Source: Prorocentrum cordatum (lineage: Eukaryota > Sar > Dinophyceae > Prorocentrales > Prorocentraceae). From it: a stretch of DNA of 64,000 nucleotides. The translations under genes and the position numbers were made by a program. The stretch covers positions 413,081 through 477,080 of the forward strand of contig CAUYUJ010010369.1 of NCBI GenBank assembly GCA_963575745.1, written 5' to 3'. Positions 1-11,102 of this stretch are shown here, in pieces. How positions within the stretch are numbered: position 1 is the first letter of the stretch; the number at the start of each line of letters is the position of its first letter. The notes under the pieces were generated by a model. The model was not told the origin of the DNA. It did no database searches and worked only from the letters and a program-made list of their open reading frames with translations.

Positions 1-1018
1 GCTTAGCTACCACCAACCCCCTTTGAACCAACCCTGCCAGAAGCAGCCCCCACCCCCTCCTTTGGCAAAAGCAGAGCACCGAAAACCAAAGGGCCACCGA
101 AAACCAAAGGGCGCCGAAAACCAGAGGCGCCCCGAAAATCGAAGGAACGCCGAAAACCAAAAAGAGCGCCGAACACCGAAGTGGCGCCGGAAAACAAAGT
201 GGTGCCGAAAACCAAAGAAGCGCCGAAAACCAAAGGAACGCCGAAAACCAAAGGGGCACCGACAACTAAACGGGAGCCGAAGACCAAAGGAGCGCCGAAA
301 ACCAAAAAGAGCGCCGAAAAGCAAAGGGGCACCGAGAACCAAAAGGCGCCGAAAACCACAAGAGGCGCCGACAAGCCAAAAAAGGCTCCGAAAACAAGCG
401 GAGTGCCAAAAACCAACGATGCGCCGAAAACCAGATGAGGGCGCCGAAAACCAACGATGCGCCGAAAACCAAAGGGGCGCCGAAAACGAAAGAGCGCCAA
501 AACCCGAAAGGACCGCCGAAAAACCAAACGGTCGCCGAATTTCAATAGGATGCCGAAAACCACAGGAGCGCCGAAAACCAATAGGGCGCCGACAACCATA
601 GAGTCGCCAAACACCAAAAGGACACGAAACAAACCGGTGCCGAAAACCAAAGGAGCGCCGAAAACCAAAAGGACACCGAAAACCAAAACGGCGCCGAAAA
701 CGCCGAAAGCCACAAGGGCACCGAGAACCAAAAGAGCGCCGAAAACCGAAAGGAAGCCGAAAACCAAATGGGCGCGGAAAACCAAAGGGGCGCCGAAAAC
801 CAAAAGGGAGACGAAAACCGCAGGGGCTCCGAAAACCAGAATGGCGCCGAAAATCAAAGCTGCGCCGGAAAATCAAAGTGCGCCGAAAACCAAAAGAACA
901 CCGAAAACCAAAGAGGCGCCGAAAACCAAGAGGGCGCCGAAAACCGCAGGGGCGCCGAAAATCAAAAGGAGCGCCGAAAACTAAAGGGACGTCGAAAACC
1001 AACGATGCGGCGAAAGCC
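1..1018. repeat. 18-bp minisatellite array, block 1
   Basis: From about position 76 the sequence is a degenerate tandem repeat of a unit like GCGCCGAAAACCAAAGGA (17-19 bp). On the plus strand it reads A-P-K-T-K-G over and over. Because most units are near 18 bp and lack stops, several frames on both strands stay open, which explains long frames such as 457-984 (+) and 7-1020 (-). I treat it as non-coding satellite. Bases 1-75 are a C-rich edge without recognisable content. Confidence 0.9.
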
Positions 1019-1083
1019 ATTAGCTTGGCGAAAGACGCAACCAGATGCAGTTGTGAGTGCCGCAGTTGTGAGGATCATTGTCG

Positions 1084-2052
1084 ATGGAACCCCCTATTGC
1101 GCTACAAAACGTGTGAGGGGCGTGCCGATTTAGGGAGGTGGGCGGGTGCATGTGAACCCTCCCACTAGGACCTTCGGTGGGGCTCCATATAGGGCCGCGA
1201 AGCGTGTGAGGGGTGTGCGGAAACGGGCGTGACGCCCACATGCGAACTGCGCCGCTGGGACCTTCGGTGGAGCTACCTACGGGGCCACGAAACGTCTGAG
1301 GGGTGTGCCGAAACGGGCGTGACACCCACATGCGAACTGAAGCAATGGGACCTTTGGTGGAGCTCCCTAAGCCACAGAACGTACGAATAGTGCGCGGAAA
1401 CGGGCGTGACGCCCACATGCGAACTGCGCCACTGGGACCTTCGGCGGAGCTCCCTATGGCCTATGGGGCCAAGAAACGTGTGAGGGGTGTGCCGAAACGG
1501 GCGTGACGCCCACATGCTAACTGCACCACTGGGACCTTCGGTGGTGCTCCCTATATGGGCCACGAAACGTGTGAGCGGTGTGCCGAAACGGGCGTGGCGC
1601 CCATATGCGAGCTGCAGCAGTGGGATCTTCGGTGGCGCTCCCTACGGGGCCACGAAACGCGTGAGGGGTGTGCCGAAACGGGCGTGGCGCCCACACGCGA
1701 ACTGCGCCGCGGAGACCTTCGGTGGAGCTCCCTATGGCTAGGAGGCCACGAAACGCGTGAGGGGTGTGCCGAAGCGGGCGCGACGCCCACATGCGAACTG
1801 CACCGCGGAGACCTTCGGTGGAGCTCCCTATGGGGCCACGAAACGTGTCAGGGGTGTGCCGAAACGGACGTGACGCCCACATGCGAACTGCACCACTGAG
1901 ACCTTCGGTGGAGCTCCTGATGGGGCCACGAAGCGTGTGAGAGGTGTGCCGAAACGGGCGCGACGCCCACATGCGAACTGCACCACTGAGACCTTCGGTG
2001 GAGCTCCTTGTGGGGCCACGAAGCGTGTGAGTGGTGTGCCGAAACAGAAAAG
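1084..2052. repeat. ~90-bp tandem repeat, about 11 units
   Basis: Units begin near 1121, 1215, 1308, 1395, 1492, 1588, 1672, 1766, 1858, 1949 and 2039 (spacing about 84-97 bp). Each contains a CCGAAACGGGCGTGACGCCC segment, then ATGCGAACTGC, GGGACCTTCGGTGGAGCTCC and GGGGCCACGAAAC. The GGGCG-TGA-CGCCC part is a short hairpin kept in most units. The array sits between two blocks of the 18-bp minisatellite. Frames through it are repeat translations, not a gene. Confidence 0.9.
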
Positions 2053-2102
2053 ATGCAGGGATGGGAGGAGGGAGGAGGGGGAGGAGGAGGAAGGAACGCG
2101 GG

Positions 2103-2121
2103 GCGCTCTCTCTCTCTCTCT

Positions 2122-2153
<32 letters not shown>

Positions 2154-2155
2154 TC
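2103..2155. repeat. (CT)n microsatellite
   Basis: Nearly pure CT dinucleotide run with a short TTTT interruption, directly between the ~90-bp array and the second 18-bp block. Confidence 0.95.
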
Positions 2156-2189
2156 AAAACGAGGACCCAACACCACAGGATGGTTGGGG

Positions 2190-3495
2190 AAAAAAGGGCG
2201 CCGACAAAAACAAAGGGGCGCCGATAACCAAAAGAGCGCCGAAACCCAAAGGGGTGCCGAAAACCAAGAGGGCGCCGAAAACCAAAGGGCGCCGAACAAC
2301 CACATGGGCGCCCATACCCCCCCCAAAACAAACTCCGAAAACCGCAGGGGCTACGAAAACCTACGATGCGCCGAAAAACAAAAGGGCGCCAAAAAAACCA
2401 AAGGAACGCCGATAACCAAAGGGGCGCCGAAAACGAAAGGGGCACCGAAAACAACAGAAGCTCCGAAGACAGACATGGCGCCGAAAACCAAAGTGGCGCC
2501 GAAAACCAAAGGTGTGCCGAAAACCAACATGGCACCGAAAAACAAAAGGGGCGCCGATAACCAAATGGGCGCCGAAAACCAAAGATGCACCGAACACCAA
2601 AACGAGCGCCGAAGAATCAAAGGGGCACCGACAACCAAGAGGGCGCCGAAAACCGAAAAGGCGCCGAACACCCAAGGGCGCCGAAAACCAAAAGGAGCGC
2701 AGAAAAAAACAAAGGGATGCCGAAGTCCAAATGCGCCGAACACCAAAAGGGCGCCGAAAAAAAGGGGCCCGAAAACGAAACGGGCGCCCAAAACAACAGA
2801 AGCTCTGAAGACAGACAAGGCGCCGAAAACAAAAGGGGCGCCGAAAACCAAACGGGTACCGAAAACCGCAGGGGCGCCGGAAGCCAAAGAGGCGCTGAAA
2901 ACCAAAGAGGCGCCGAAAACCAAAGGAGCGCCGAAAACCACCAGGGCGCTGAAAAGTCAAAGAGGCGCCGATGACCAAAAGGGCGTCGAAAAGCAAAGGG
3001 CGCCAAAAACCAAAAGGCGCTCCGAAAGCCGAGGGGCGCCGAAAACGAAAGAAGCGCTGAAAACCAAGGAACGCCGAAAAATAAAAGGGCGCAGAAAAGT
3101 AACAAAGAGGCCCCCACGAGGCTTCCAAGCGGCCCCTACGATCTTCCCAAGAGGCCCACAAACTCCCCCCAAGAGGCCCCCAAGAGCGCTCGTCGTCGTC
3201 GTCGTAGTCGTCATCGTCGCCATTCAGGGTCGGCGGCACCGGCCGTAAGGCCTTCGCAATAAAGGGGCGCAGAAAACTAACATGACACCGAAAACCGAAA
3301 GGGCACCGACAACCAAACGAGCGCCACGAACCAAAGGAGCGCCGAAAACCACAAGGGCGCCGAGAAAAAAAAAGCAGCTCCGAAAACCGAAGGGTGCGCA
3401 GAAAACCACAAGGGGCGCCGAAAACCAAAGGAGCGCCGAAACCTACAGGAGCGCTGAAAACCAAAGGAGCGCCGAAAACCAAAGGAGCGCCGAAC
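2190..3495. repeat. 18-bp minisatellite array, block 2
   Basis: Same GCGCCGAAAACCAAAGG family as at the window start, resuming after the ~90-bp array. It is broken at about 3110-3250 by other sequence that includes a (CGT)n run at 3188-3225. Variant units carrying GAAGACAGACA occur twice (about 2460 and 2805), so a larger segment seems to have been duplicated within the array. Confidence 0.88.
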
Positions 3496-3740
3496 GCCCC
3501 ACGCCTCCTCTGAAGGGGGAGCCCGAGCGGACCCCGAGCCCCGACAAAAGGGGGGAGGGGGGATAGCTTCCAAGCCCCCTCCCGCCCTTAGCTTGGGCCC
3601 CGGCCCAGCTAAGACATGCCCAGAAACAAAAGGGGTCAGGGGGGGTAGTTTCGGAGGCCCCCACCCTCCTTTTTCAAGGGAGGGGAGGGGGGGGTCGCTT
3701 GCAGCTGGGCTCTCCCTTTCAATAAGGAGCGTGCGACGGA
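3496..3740. other. unassigned G/C-rich spacer
   Basis: Contains runs such as GGGGGGAGGGG and CCCCTCC, with no recognisable gene. Confidence 0.5.
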
Positions 3741-3900
3741 TATAGATCGCACGGGCGGAAAGTGACCCTAGGCCCTACCCAAGTGCCTAGGGGAGGCCCT
3801 ACCCAAGGGCCTAGGGTGGCCTTGGGTAGGCCCTACCCATGGGCCGAGGGAAGGACAAGGTAAAGGGCCTAGGATAGGGCAAGGGTAGGGCCTACCCAAC
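3741..3900. repeat. CCTAGG-centred palindromic minisatellite
   Basis: Short direct and inverted repeats of GGGCCTAGGG, TAGGCCCTACCC and CCCTAGGCC. The same vocabulary returns at about 6290-6620, on the far side of the TCTAGACCCCC arrays. Confidence 0.7.
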
Positions 3901-3904
3901 GGCC

Positions 3905-4197
3905 CCACTTCGGCCTCCTCCTACTCCTCCTGTTCCTGCTGCTCCTCCTCCTCCTCCTCCTCCTCCTCCTCCTCCTCCTCCTCCTGCTCCCCCGCCCCTT
4001 CTGACTCCTCCTCCTCCTCCTCTGCCTCCTCCTCCTCCTCCTCCTCCTCCTCCTCCTCCTCCTGCTCCTCCCCTTCCCCCTTTCCTTCCCCCTCCTTCGT
4101 TCTCTCTTGCCTGGGCGCGCGCTCTCTCTCTCTCTCTCTCTCTTTCCCTCTCTCTCTCTGTCTCTATGCCTCGCTCCCTCTCTCTCTCTCTCTTTCG

Positions 4198-4228
<31 letters not shown>

Positions 4229-4530
4229 GCTTTCCTCTCTTTCTCCCTCTCGCTCTCTCTTTCTCTGACGGCATTTGCCATGTATATGTTGTTGTTCTCT
4301 CTCTCTCTCTATCTCTCTTTCTCTCTCTCTCTGTGTATATATATGTATATGTATATATATGTATGTAAACATATCGCTATCCCTCTCCCCTCTCTCTCTC
4401 TCTCGCTCTCCCTCTCCCCCCTCCATCCCTATTTGTCCTCTCTCTCTCAACTCTCTATATGTATTGTTGTTTGTTTCTCTCTCTTTCTCCCTCTCTCTCC
4501 CTTTCTGTCTCTAGACATCCCCCTTCTCTA
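3905..4530. repeat. compound (CCT)n / (CT)n / (TA)-rich microsatellite
   Basis: A (CCT)n tract at 3940-4070 is followed by interrupted (CT)n to 4530 with a TATATATGTATATG stretch near 4335-4370. The long arginine/glutamate/serine frames over it are microsatellite translations. Confidence 0.92.
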
Positions 4531-4912
4531 GACTCCCCGCTCTTTCTAGACCCCCCCCTCTGTATACCCCCCCTTTTTAGACCCCCCCTCTCCGGACCCC
4601 CCATCTGTAGACCCCCCCTCTGTAGACCCCCGCCGCTCTAGACCTCCTCTCTGTAGACCCCCCTCTCTCGATCCCCCCTCTCAAGAGACCCCCTCTGAGT
4701 AGACCATCCCCCTCTAGATACCGTCTGTAGACCCACCCTCTCTGTAAACCACCCCTCTGTAGACCCCCACTCTCTTGACCCCTCTCGAAACACTCCCTCT
4801 GTAGGACCCCCCCCTCTCTAGACCCCCCCTCTGCAGACCGCCCCTCCGTTGACTCCCCCCTCTAAACCCCCCCTCTGTACCCCTCCCCTCCAGACCCCCC
4901 CTCTACAATTAC
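4513..4912. repeat. TCTAGACCCCCC / TGTAGACCCCCC minisatellite, block 1
   Basis: Degenerate 11-16-bp units CTCTCTAGACCCCCC and CTCTGTAGACCCCCC, most holding TCTAGA or TGTAGA. A second block lies at 5474-6030. Confidence 0.9.
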
Positions 4913-5473
4913 ACAATATGAAGATACTCTCCCACTTCCCCTGATGGCGTCCCGAAAATGGCCGACCCCCCCCCCGCGTACTGTTTTTACACAGGATTCC
5001 GGGAAACGGGTTTCCGCCTGCGTTTTGTCTTTAAAATGCTGCTCTCGCTGAGGCGCCGGCCTCATTTCTGCTCCCGAATCGTTCCGAATCGTGCTCCCGC
5101 TGCAGCGTGGGCCTCATTTTCGGATCGGTGTTTGGCCTCCGTCGTTCAGGATGGCGTTCTCGCCCCAGCGCGGGCCTCTTTCTCGCGCGCCCATCCGCCC
5201 GCCACCACCGCGCCGCACCACCACCACCACCACCACCACCACCACCACCACCACCACCACCACCACCACCACCAGCACCAGCACCAGCACCAGACCACCA
5301 CCACAACCACGCACACACGCACGCACGCACGCACGCGCACCACCACCCACTATGCACGCGCGCGCGGAGCCACAGGTCCGCTACGACACGCGTCCGCGGG
5401 TAGAGAAAATCAGCGCCATGGTATGGGATGGGTGGGTGGGGTAGGACGTCAGATAGGACGCGAGCGCACCTAG
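4913..5473. other. interposed segment with (CAC)n and CACG runs
   Basis: This segment splits the TCTAGACCCCC minisatellite. It holds a three-fold degenerate repeat of CGTTCCGAATCGTGCTCCCGC type (about 5050-5180), a (CAC)n run (5216-5272), CAGCAC units, and CACG/CACA repeats to 5345. No gene recognised. Confidence 0.6.
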
Positions 5474-6030
5474 CTTGGCAGACCCCCCTCTCTGGATCCC
5501 CCCTCTCTGTAGACCCCCCTCTGTTGACCCCCCCTCTCTAGACGCCTCCTCTCTAGATCCCCCTTCTTAACCCCCCTCTGTAGACCCCCCCTCTCTGGAT
5601 CCCCCCCAGGCCCCCCCTCTGTGGACCGCCCCTCTGTGGACCCCCCCTCTCTAGACCACCCACTCTAGACCTCCCCTCTGTAGACCCACCCTGTCTAGAT
5701 CCCCCCATCTAGACCCCCCCTTTTTAGACCCCCCCCCTTTCTAGACATCCCCTCTGTAGACCCACCCTCTTTAGATCCCCCCTCTCTAGACCCGCCCTCT
5801 CTAGACCCGCCCTCTCTAGATCCCCCCTCTGTAGACCCCCCCTCTCTAGACCCCCCCTCTCTAGACCCCCCTCTGTAGACCCCCCCCTCTGCAGAGCCCC
5901 CCCCTCCCCCTCTCTAGACGCCTCCTCTCTAGATCCCCCTTCTAACCCCCCTCTGTAGAACCCCCCTCTGTAGACCCCCCCTCTCTAGACCCCCCTCTCT
6001 AGATCCCCTTCTCTGGACCCCCCCTCTGGA
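5474..6030. repeat. TCTAGACCCCCC minisatellite, block 2
   Basis: Same units as block 1, dense in TCTAGA and TGTAGA separated by C6-C8 runs and CTCT. Confidence 0.9.
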
Positions 6031-6640
6031 ACCCCCCCCATCCCCGCCCTCGTCCCCACGCCCCCCCTTCATCTCCTCCTCCCTCCCGTCCTCCCTCCCT
6101 CCTTCCTGCCTCTCTCCTCCTTCCTTTCTTTGTCCAGCGGAATCGGATCGGTAGATGGAGGACGGCGACGCCGGGTCGGAAGAGCACTGACGAGCGGGTC
6201 GGGTCGAAGAGCGGGGTCGGGCATAGGCAAGGCCCAGGCGCAGGGGGAGGGCCCGGGGTCGGGCTAGGGGCGGGCCCCAGGGTGGCCCTCGGGCTAAAGG
6301 CAAGGCCTGGGGCAGCCCTAGATGTAGCCCTGGGGCAACGCCTAGGACAGCCCGAGGGACAGGGCCCGGGGTAGGCCCAGAGTGGGCCCTGAGGGTAAAC
6401 CAGGGTTAGGCCCGAGGAGTCGACCAAGGAGTAGGCCTTGGGGTAAGTCCTAGGGTAAAAGGGGCAGGCCTGAAGGAGCAGGCCCAGTGGCGGACCCTCG
6501 GGAAGGCCTAGGGTGGGCCTGGGGGTAGGCCCTAGAGGTAGGCTAGGGGTAGGCCCTAGGTAGGCCTAAAGTCAGCCTAGGGGTGGACCTAGGAAACGGC
6601 CCTACCCTAGGCCTTACCCGGGCGACCTATATGGTGCGAC
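6031..6640. repeat. GGCCTAGGG / GGGTAGGCC degenerate repeats
   Basis: After a C-rich stretch (to about 6140) the sequence becomes repeats of GGCCCRGGGTMGGGC and TAGGCCTAGGG type, particularly 6300-6620, matching the vocabulary at 3741-3900. No gene seen. Confidence 0.65.
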
Positions 6641-7115
6641 GGGCGCGCTCGTTCAGAATAGGCTAGGGTATAACAAGGTAGAGTAGCGCAGAGTTTAGTA
6701 GAGTAGGGGAGATGGTATAGTATAGTATAATACCTTCGAGTAAAGTAGAACATAGGACATAGGAGTAGGGCAGGTATATTAGAGCAGGGTAGAGCAGATG
6801 GCATAGTATATCTGCGTAAATACAATAAAGTACAATAGCGTTGAGCGGAGTATATTCTATAGAATAGACTCGGAGTAGCGTAGGAGTAGAGTAGAGTAGG
6901 ACTAGGATGGAGTATGATTCGACTAGAGTAGGTTTGGATAGCGAAGGGCAGAGTAGGGAGAGTAGGGTAGAGCAGAGTGAAAGTAGAGTAGGGGAGATGG
7001 TAGGTTAGAGTCTGGTATGGCAGAGTATGGAAGAGTGGAGTAGAGTAGAGCAGACTAGAACAGGGTAGATGAGAGTATATTAGAATAGAGTAGGAGCAGG
7101 AGTAGAGTAGAGTAG
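6641..7115. repeat. TAGAG/TAGTA pentanucleotide-type satellite
   Basis: Degenerate low-complexity DNA dominated by GAGTAGAGTAG words with an approximate 5-bp beat. It is clearly more AT-rich than its surroundings. No open frame of interest. Confidence 0.85.
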
Positions 7116-8010
7116 AGCATGTCAGTATTCTGATCTATCGGGAGTCTGCGCAAGTTGATATTCGCGTGAAAATGGTACTACTGCTTCACATGGTACAAAT
7201 GCGACCGGCGCTCGATCGGGGGCATCATTTCGAGAGTCTGGACGAACCAAACACTCACCAGAGCTGCACGTCACCGCTGCTCCTGCGGCAGAAATGCGGC
7301 CAGCACCCTCTAGCAGCGGGGCCGGCATGAGGTTACCCCCCGGACAAAAAAAGGGGGGGGTGTACCCGACACGACATGGGGCTGCCCGAGGCTGTCTGGT
7401 CGGGCGCAAGGGAAGAGCGACGGGTGTCGGCGCGGAGGTGGTCATCTCATGGGCTCCCCGAGACGAGGGCACCGCCCCTCCTGGCACACGCGAGGGTCTT
7501 CGGTCCGAGTGCAGAGGCGTTGCGAGGCTACGGCCAGGAGGGAAGAGGAGGGCATGAGGGAGCAGCAGCAACATCAGGAGCGCGCAGCAGAGCTCTCACC
7601 GCGCCCCCCAAAGTTGACCTTGAAGTGCATATGTCGGCGGTAAGCAGACGGGGCAGGGTCTGGGGGCAGACTTCTGACAGCGCAATGGGCTAAAAGAGAT
7701 AATTAGGACCCTTGAAGACCACGACTCGCGTACACCCTCTGAGAGGCAAGAGGCCTGCTCAGAAGAATGCCCTCTACAGCCAGACTCGGCAACAGGAGCA
7801 AGTAGAGAGATGGTAGAGTCTTCCAGGGCGACCCGCAGGAGGGGAAGCAGGAGCAGTGCACGGGCCCCAGAGACGACGGGGCGGTCAAAAGCAAAAGACG
7901 AGGCAGACGCCCTTTCCGGAACACAGCGAGGGGAACCCGGAGGGGCAGGGGGGACGCGCATGCGAGGGCGCCAAAGGAAGGACGTCTGCCGAAGAAAAGA
8001 CTCGGCGATA
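7116..8010. other. unassigned region
   Basis: Frames of 87-191 codons exist on both strands, for example 7122-7574 (-) and 7856-8473 (+). They overlap each other and show no recognisable domain. I see no RNA gene. Confidence 0.5.
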
Positions 8011-8178
8011 CGCAAGAGTGACCCTGGGTAAGAGTGACCTTTGGTGCGCGACTTTTTGGGGGGCCGCGGGGGGACCAAACCTGGGCGCGCAAGCAGCTGC
8101 TGCTGCTTCGTTCGCAGCCATCTGGGGACCCATCTGTGCCCGCACCAAAGGTCACCCCGGCGAAAGGTCACTCTTACG
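8011..8178. mobile_element. 168-bp element with 38-bp imperfect inverted ends
   Basis: The left end 8011-8048 (CGCAAGAGTGACC ... GTGACCTTTGGTGCG) and right end 8141-8178 (CGCACCAAAGGTCACC ... GGTCACTCTTACG) are reverse complements over 38 positions except for a central ~8-10-base patch. The interior is 92 bp. I see no convincing target-site duplication. The shape fits a MITE, or an introner-type element as reported from dinoflagellates. Confidence 0.65.
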
Positions 8179-8345
8179 TCTAGTCGAAGGACGACGTCTG
8201 CTCACCGCTCACCGCCCACATGCCACGCCTGCCCTCTCCCTCACGGGGGGCCCGCGGCGCGGCGATCTCCACTTCGGCCGGCTCCCCCTCGCTGGCCATA
8301 GCGGCGCCCTGGTGCGCACGGGATCGGGAGCGGCCAAGACGGGGG

Positions 8346-8487
8346 GTGTCCAAGAGGGGGAGGTGCAAATCATGACCGGCGGCACGTGCGCGGCCCCGCG
8401 GGGGGGCCAGGGACGTGATGAGACAAGAAGGGGCGCCATGAAATCGGGGGAAATGTCCTGGCCCCCGCCATGATATCCACCCCCCCT
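8346..8487. mobile_element. dispersed ~140-bp repeat, copy 1
   Basis: Direct-orientation near copy of 34531-34671. Both begin GTGTCCAAGAGGGGG, run through GCAAATCATGACCGGCGGCA, GGGGGCCAGGGACGT and GGCGCCATGAAATC, and end GCCATGATATCCACCCCCC. The two ends form an imperfect inverted repeat: GGTGCAAATCATGACCGG against the complement of CCGCCATGATATCCACC. This suggests a small non-autonomous element. Confidence 0.75.
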
Positions 8488-9005
8488 AATCATCACCCCC
8501 CTCTTCCCAGACCCCAGACGTCATGATTTCGACGCCCCGAGGTTTCGACCCATTCCCCGGGACCGGTTTTTCGTCCTGAGTCGTTTTTTGACGGTCCCGA
8601 GGGCCCGTAAGAGCCCCCAAAGGCCAAAAATAGTGAAAAACCTCCCGTCGTGTTTTTTTCATAGCTCGAGGGGGTCTGGGTTTTCCGCCCCCGACGGGAG
8701 GGGGAGAGGGGGGGAGGCAGCCGACCGGACCCGGCGGCCCGAAGGGGCGTTCTGGGGGAGGCAGGCGGGCGAGCGGGGGAGAGCCGGCCCGGCGGCCCCA
8801 GGGCCTCCGGAGGTGCGCCCCCGGCGCCGAGGCGGCAGGCGCCCAGGCGTCGAGGGAGGCGAGCTCCAGGGGAGGCCTAGCTTCCTGCGTACATCCAAGA
8901 GGCCCGACGAGAGCCACAAAACGGTTCGGAGTGCTCTCGAAGCCCCCCCAGGACACCCAAAGCGGTCAGCACCCTTCAAACACCCAAGGGAATTCAATGC
9001 CGTGT
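8488..9005. other. unassigned GC-rich region
   Basis: No repeat array and no recognisable gene. Overlapping open frames on both strands reflect GC content above anything else. Confidence 0.45.
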
Positions 9006-9300
9006 TGTGATTTTGAAGCCTCAAGGTTGCCCCAAGATGGCCCAAGAGAGCCCCAAGAGGGATCCAAGAGGTCCCCAAGCTGTCCCAAGAGCACCCAAGA
9101 TCGGCCCAAGGTCGCCCCAGAGGGCGACTGTGATGGCCTCAGAGAGGGGAGCGAGTGTTAGGAGCCCCTCTCCTTTGATCGATAGCCTCCACGATGGCCT
9201 CAAGAGGCCCTCAAAAGCTCCCAAGAGGGCCCCCAAACGGCCCCAGGAGCGCCCAAGAGCGTCCTGCGAGGGCCCCGAGAAGCGGCTTGCCTCCTCCAAG
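9006..9300. repeat. CCAAGATGGCC-type repeats, block 1
   Basis: Degenerate runs of CCCAAGAGGSCCCC and CCAAGATGGCC words. This is the first appearance of the repeat superfamily that dominates 23.2-25.6, 29.7-32.8 and 49.8-51.2 kb. Confidence 0.75.
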
Positions 9301-10125
9301 TCCTCCTCCCTTCGCCCCCCCCCACCCCCCGCGGGCCCCAGGGATGGCCCGAAGAGGCCCCCCACGGCCACCCCATTGCTCCCAGAGATGTTGTTTCACT
9401 AGATGTGTCTCTGCGTATCCTTCCCCGCCAGCTCTGATGGACAAGGTTTCTGAACGGGCTGGTGGGGATACGCGAAGCGTGAAGAATATTATTCCGACAC
9501 TGCGTGTCTCAAGGCCTCAACAGCCGATTCCGATGTAATATCCTCTTTTGCAAAGGATATCGACGAATACACTGTGCCTTCACATGTCGATGTTACTACA
9601 TCCTGACAGTATCATCTCCTGCTCACCTCGGTTTCGGAGCATACATCGGTTTTGTGAAATTCAACATTTGGACCACCAACCTTCAATTGGCGATTCCATT
9701 CCTTTAGCGCGCGTCATTTACAAGGCTGTCCGGATTATTGAATACAGGAGGAAAGGTGAATCGCGCCAACAAATTTACACGGGCTTGCCCGCTGCCCGTG
9801 TAAGGCCAGGGTTCGCCTAGTGTGCATGCAACGCTTCACGCTAGATCAGTGGTGGCACAGGAAGACGGCACGCTGCAATCTGACACGAGACCCCGCGTGA
9901 GATGTACAACAAGCTCAGTCTGCGGATGGCTGCCCCTCCTTCCCCTGCCCGCGGGGCTCTCAGGGTGCCACCCAAGAACACTGGCAACGGCGTAGCCTCG
10001 ACACTCAAGAACACTGTCAACGGCGCAGCCTCGAGGGCCCAGCTTCTCCCCCGCCCCACGCCCGACTCGGCTCGCAAAGCCGGCGTGCCCAAGGATCCAG
10101 GAAACCTTCCAAGCAAGGTCCGCCC
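9301..10125. other. unassigned region, lower GC at 9400-9830
   Basis: The part 9400-9830 is close to balanced base composition, unlike its flanks. It holds frames of 67-90 codons (9504-9707, 9548-9820, +) without recognisable motifs. No tRNA or rRNA seen. Confidence 0.45.
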
Positions 10126-10216
10126 TTCCTCCTCCTCCTCCTCCTCCTCCTCCTCCTCCTCCTCCTCCTCCTCCTCCTCCATCTCCTCCTCCTCCTCCTC
10201 TTCCTCCCTCCTCCCT
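10126..10216. repeat. (CCT)n microsatellite
   Basis: Run of CCT/TCC triplets with one ATC interruption, encoding poly-Ser (+) and poly-Glu (-) artefacts. Confidence 0.95.
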
Positions 10217-10528
10217 TCCTGAGCATCGAAGTGTCTCTCACGGACAGTTTTGCATTGAACACTCCAGGGCCATGGGGAAGGGGGACCCATTTCCAAGCCA
10301 GGCCTGGCCGTGCACTGCTGTTGTCCCCCGCGGGGGGGATTGTACTGAACTGCACGTGCTGACAAGAATCATACGGGGAAGCGGCCCCCTCCGAGCTGGG
10401 AACGGCCGTACAGTACTGCAGTCTCTCGCAATGCGTACGTATTGTATTGAACTGTACTGCATGTCGTTCCCACAGGGCGTATTGCACGATATTGCATGTC
10501 GTCCCACGTGAGGGGACCGCAACATAGC

Positions 10529-10582
10529 CAGGTCAGTGCTGTGTCCCGAGAAGCTGACCAGAGCCGCGCGAGCACTGACCTG
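10529..10582. other. perfect 12-bp inverted repeat
   Basis: CAGGTCAGTGCT at 10529-10540 is exactly complementary to AGCACTGACCTG at 10571-10582, with a 30-base loop. The upstream 10340-10510 stretch has a repeated TACTGCATGTCGTYCCCAC word. Function unknown. Confidence 0.6.
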
Positions 10583-10925
10583 ATCAATCAGGGCCGTGGA
10601 GCTGCCACCGCGGGGCCATCACCTGGAGGCACTCGGCCGATCCGAACGCGGACCAGGCCCTCTTTCCGATCCCGGCCACAGGGGAGACCCCCCCACCCCT
10701 GGTGCTGCTGCGCTTCGTGGTTCTTCCATTTGCGCGCCAGGGAGCCGAGCCTGGGTGGGGCGCGGCCACGCCGTGCTCGCCACCGCGCATCCCTCCCGCA
10801 CAAGCGCGCGCCCCACCGCGCAGCCGCTCGCGCGGCCCAGCGCGCAGCCGCCGCGCAAACGGCGCAGTCGCTCGCGCGGCCCACTGCGCACCCGCGCACG
10901 TCGGGCTCGCTCCACGCGCACGCGC
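10583..10925. other. unassigned GC-rich region
   Basis: Contains repeated GCGCGGCCCA/CGCACC words near 10790-10920 but no recognisable gene. Confidence 0.4.
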
Positions 10926-11044
10926 GCACACACACACACACACACGACAAAAAACATTCGCATTCGCAATTCGCACTCGCACTCGCAGTCGCAGTCACAT
11001 TCACGTTCACATTCACACTCACATTCACATCCGTACACTCACGC

Positions 11045-11102
<58 letters not shown>

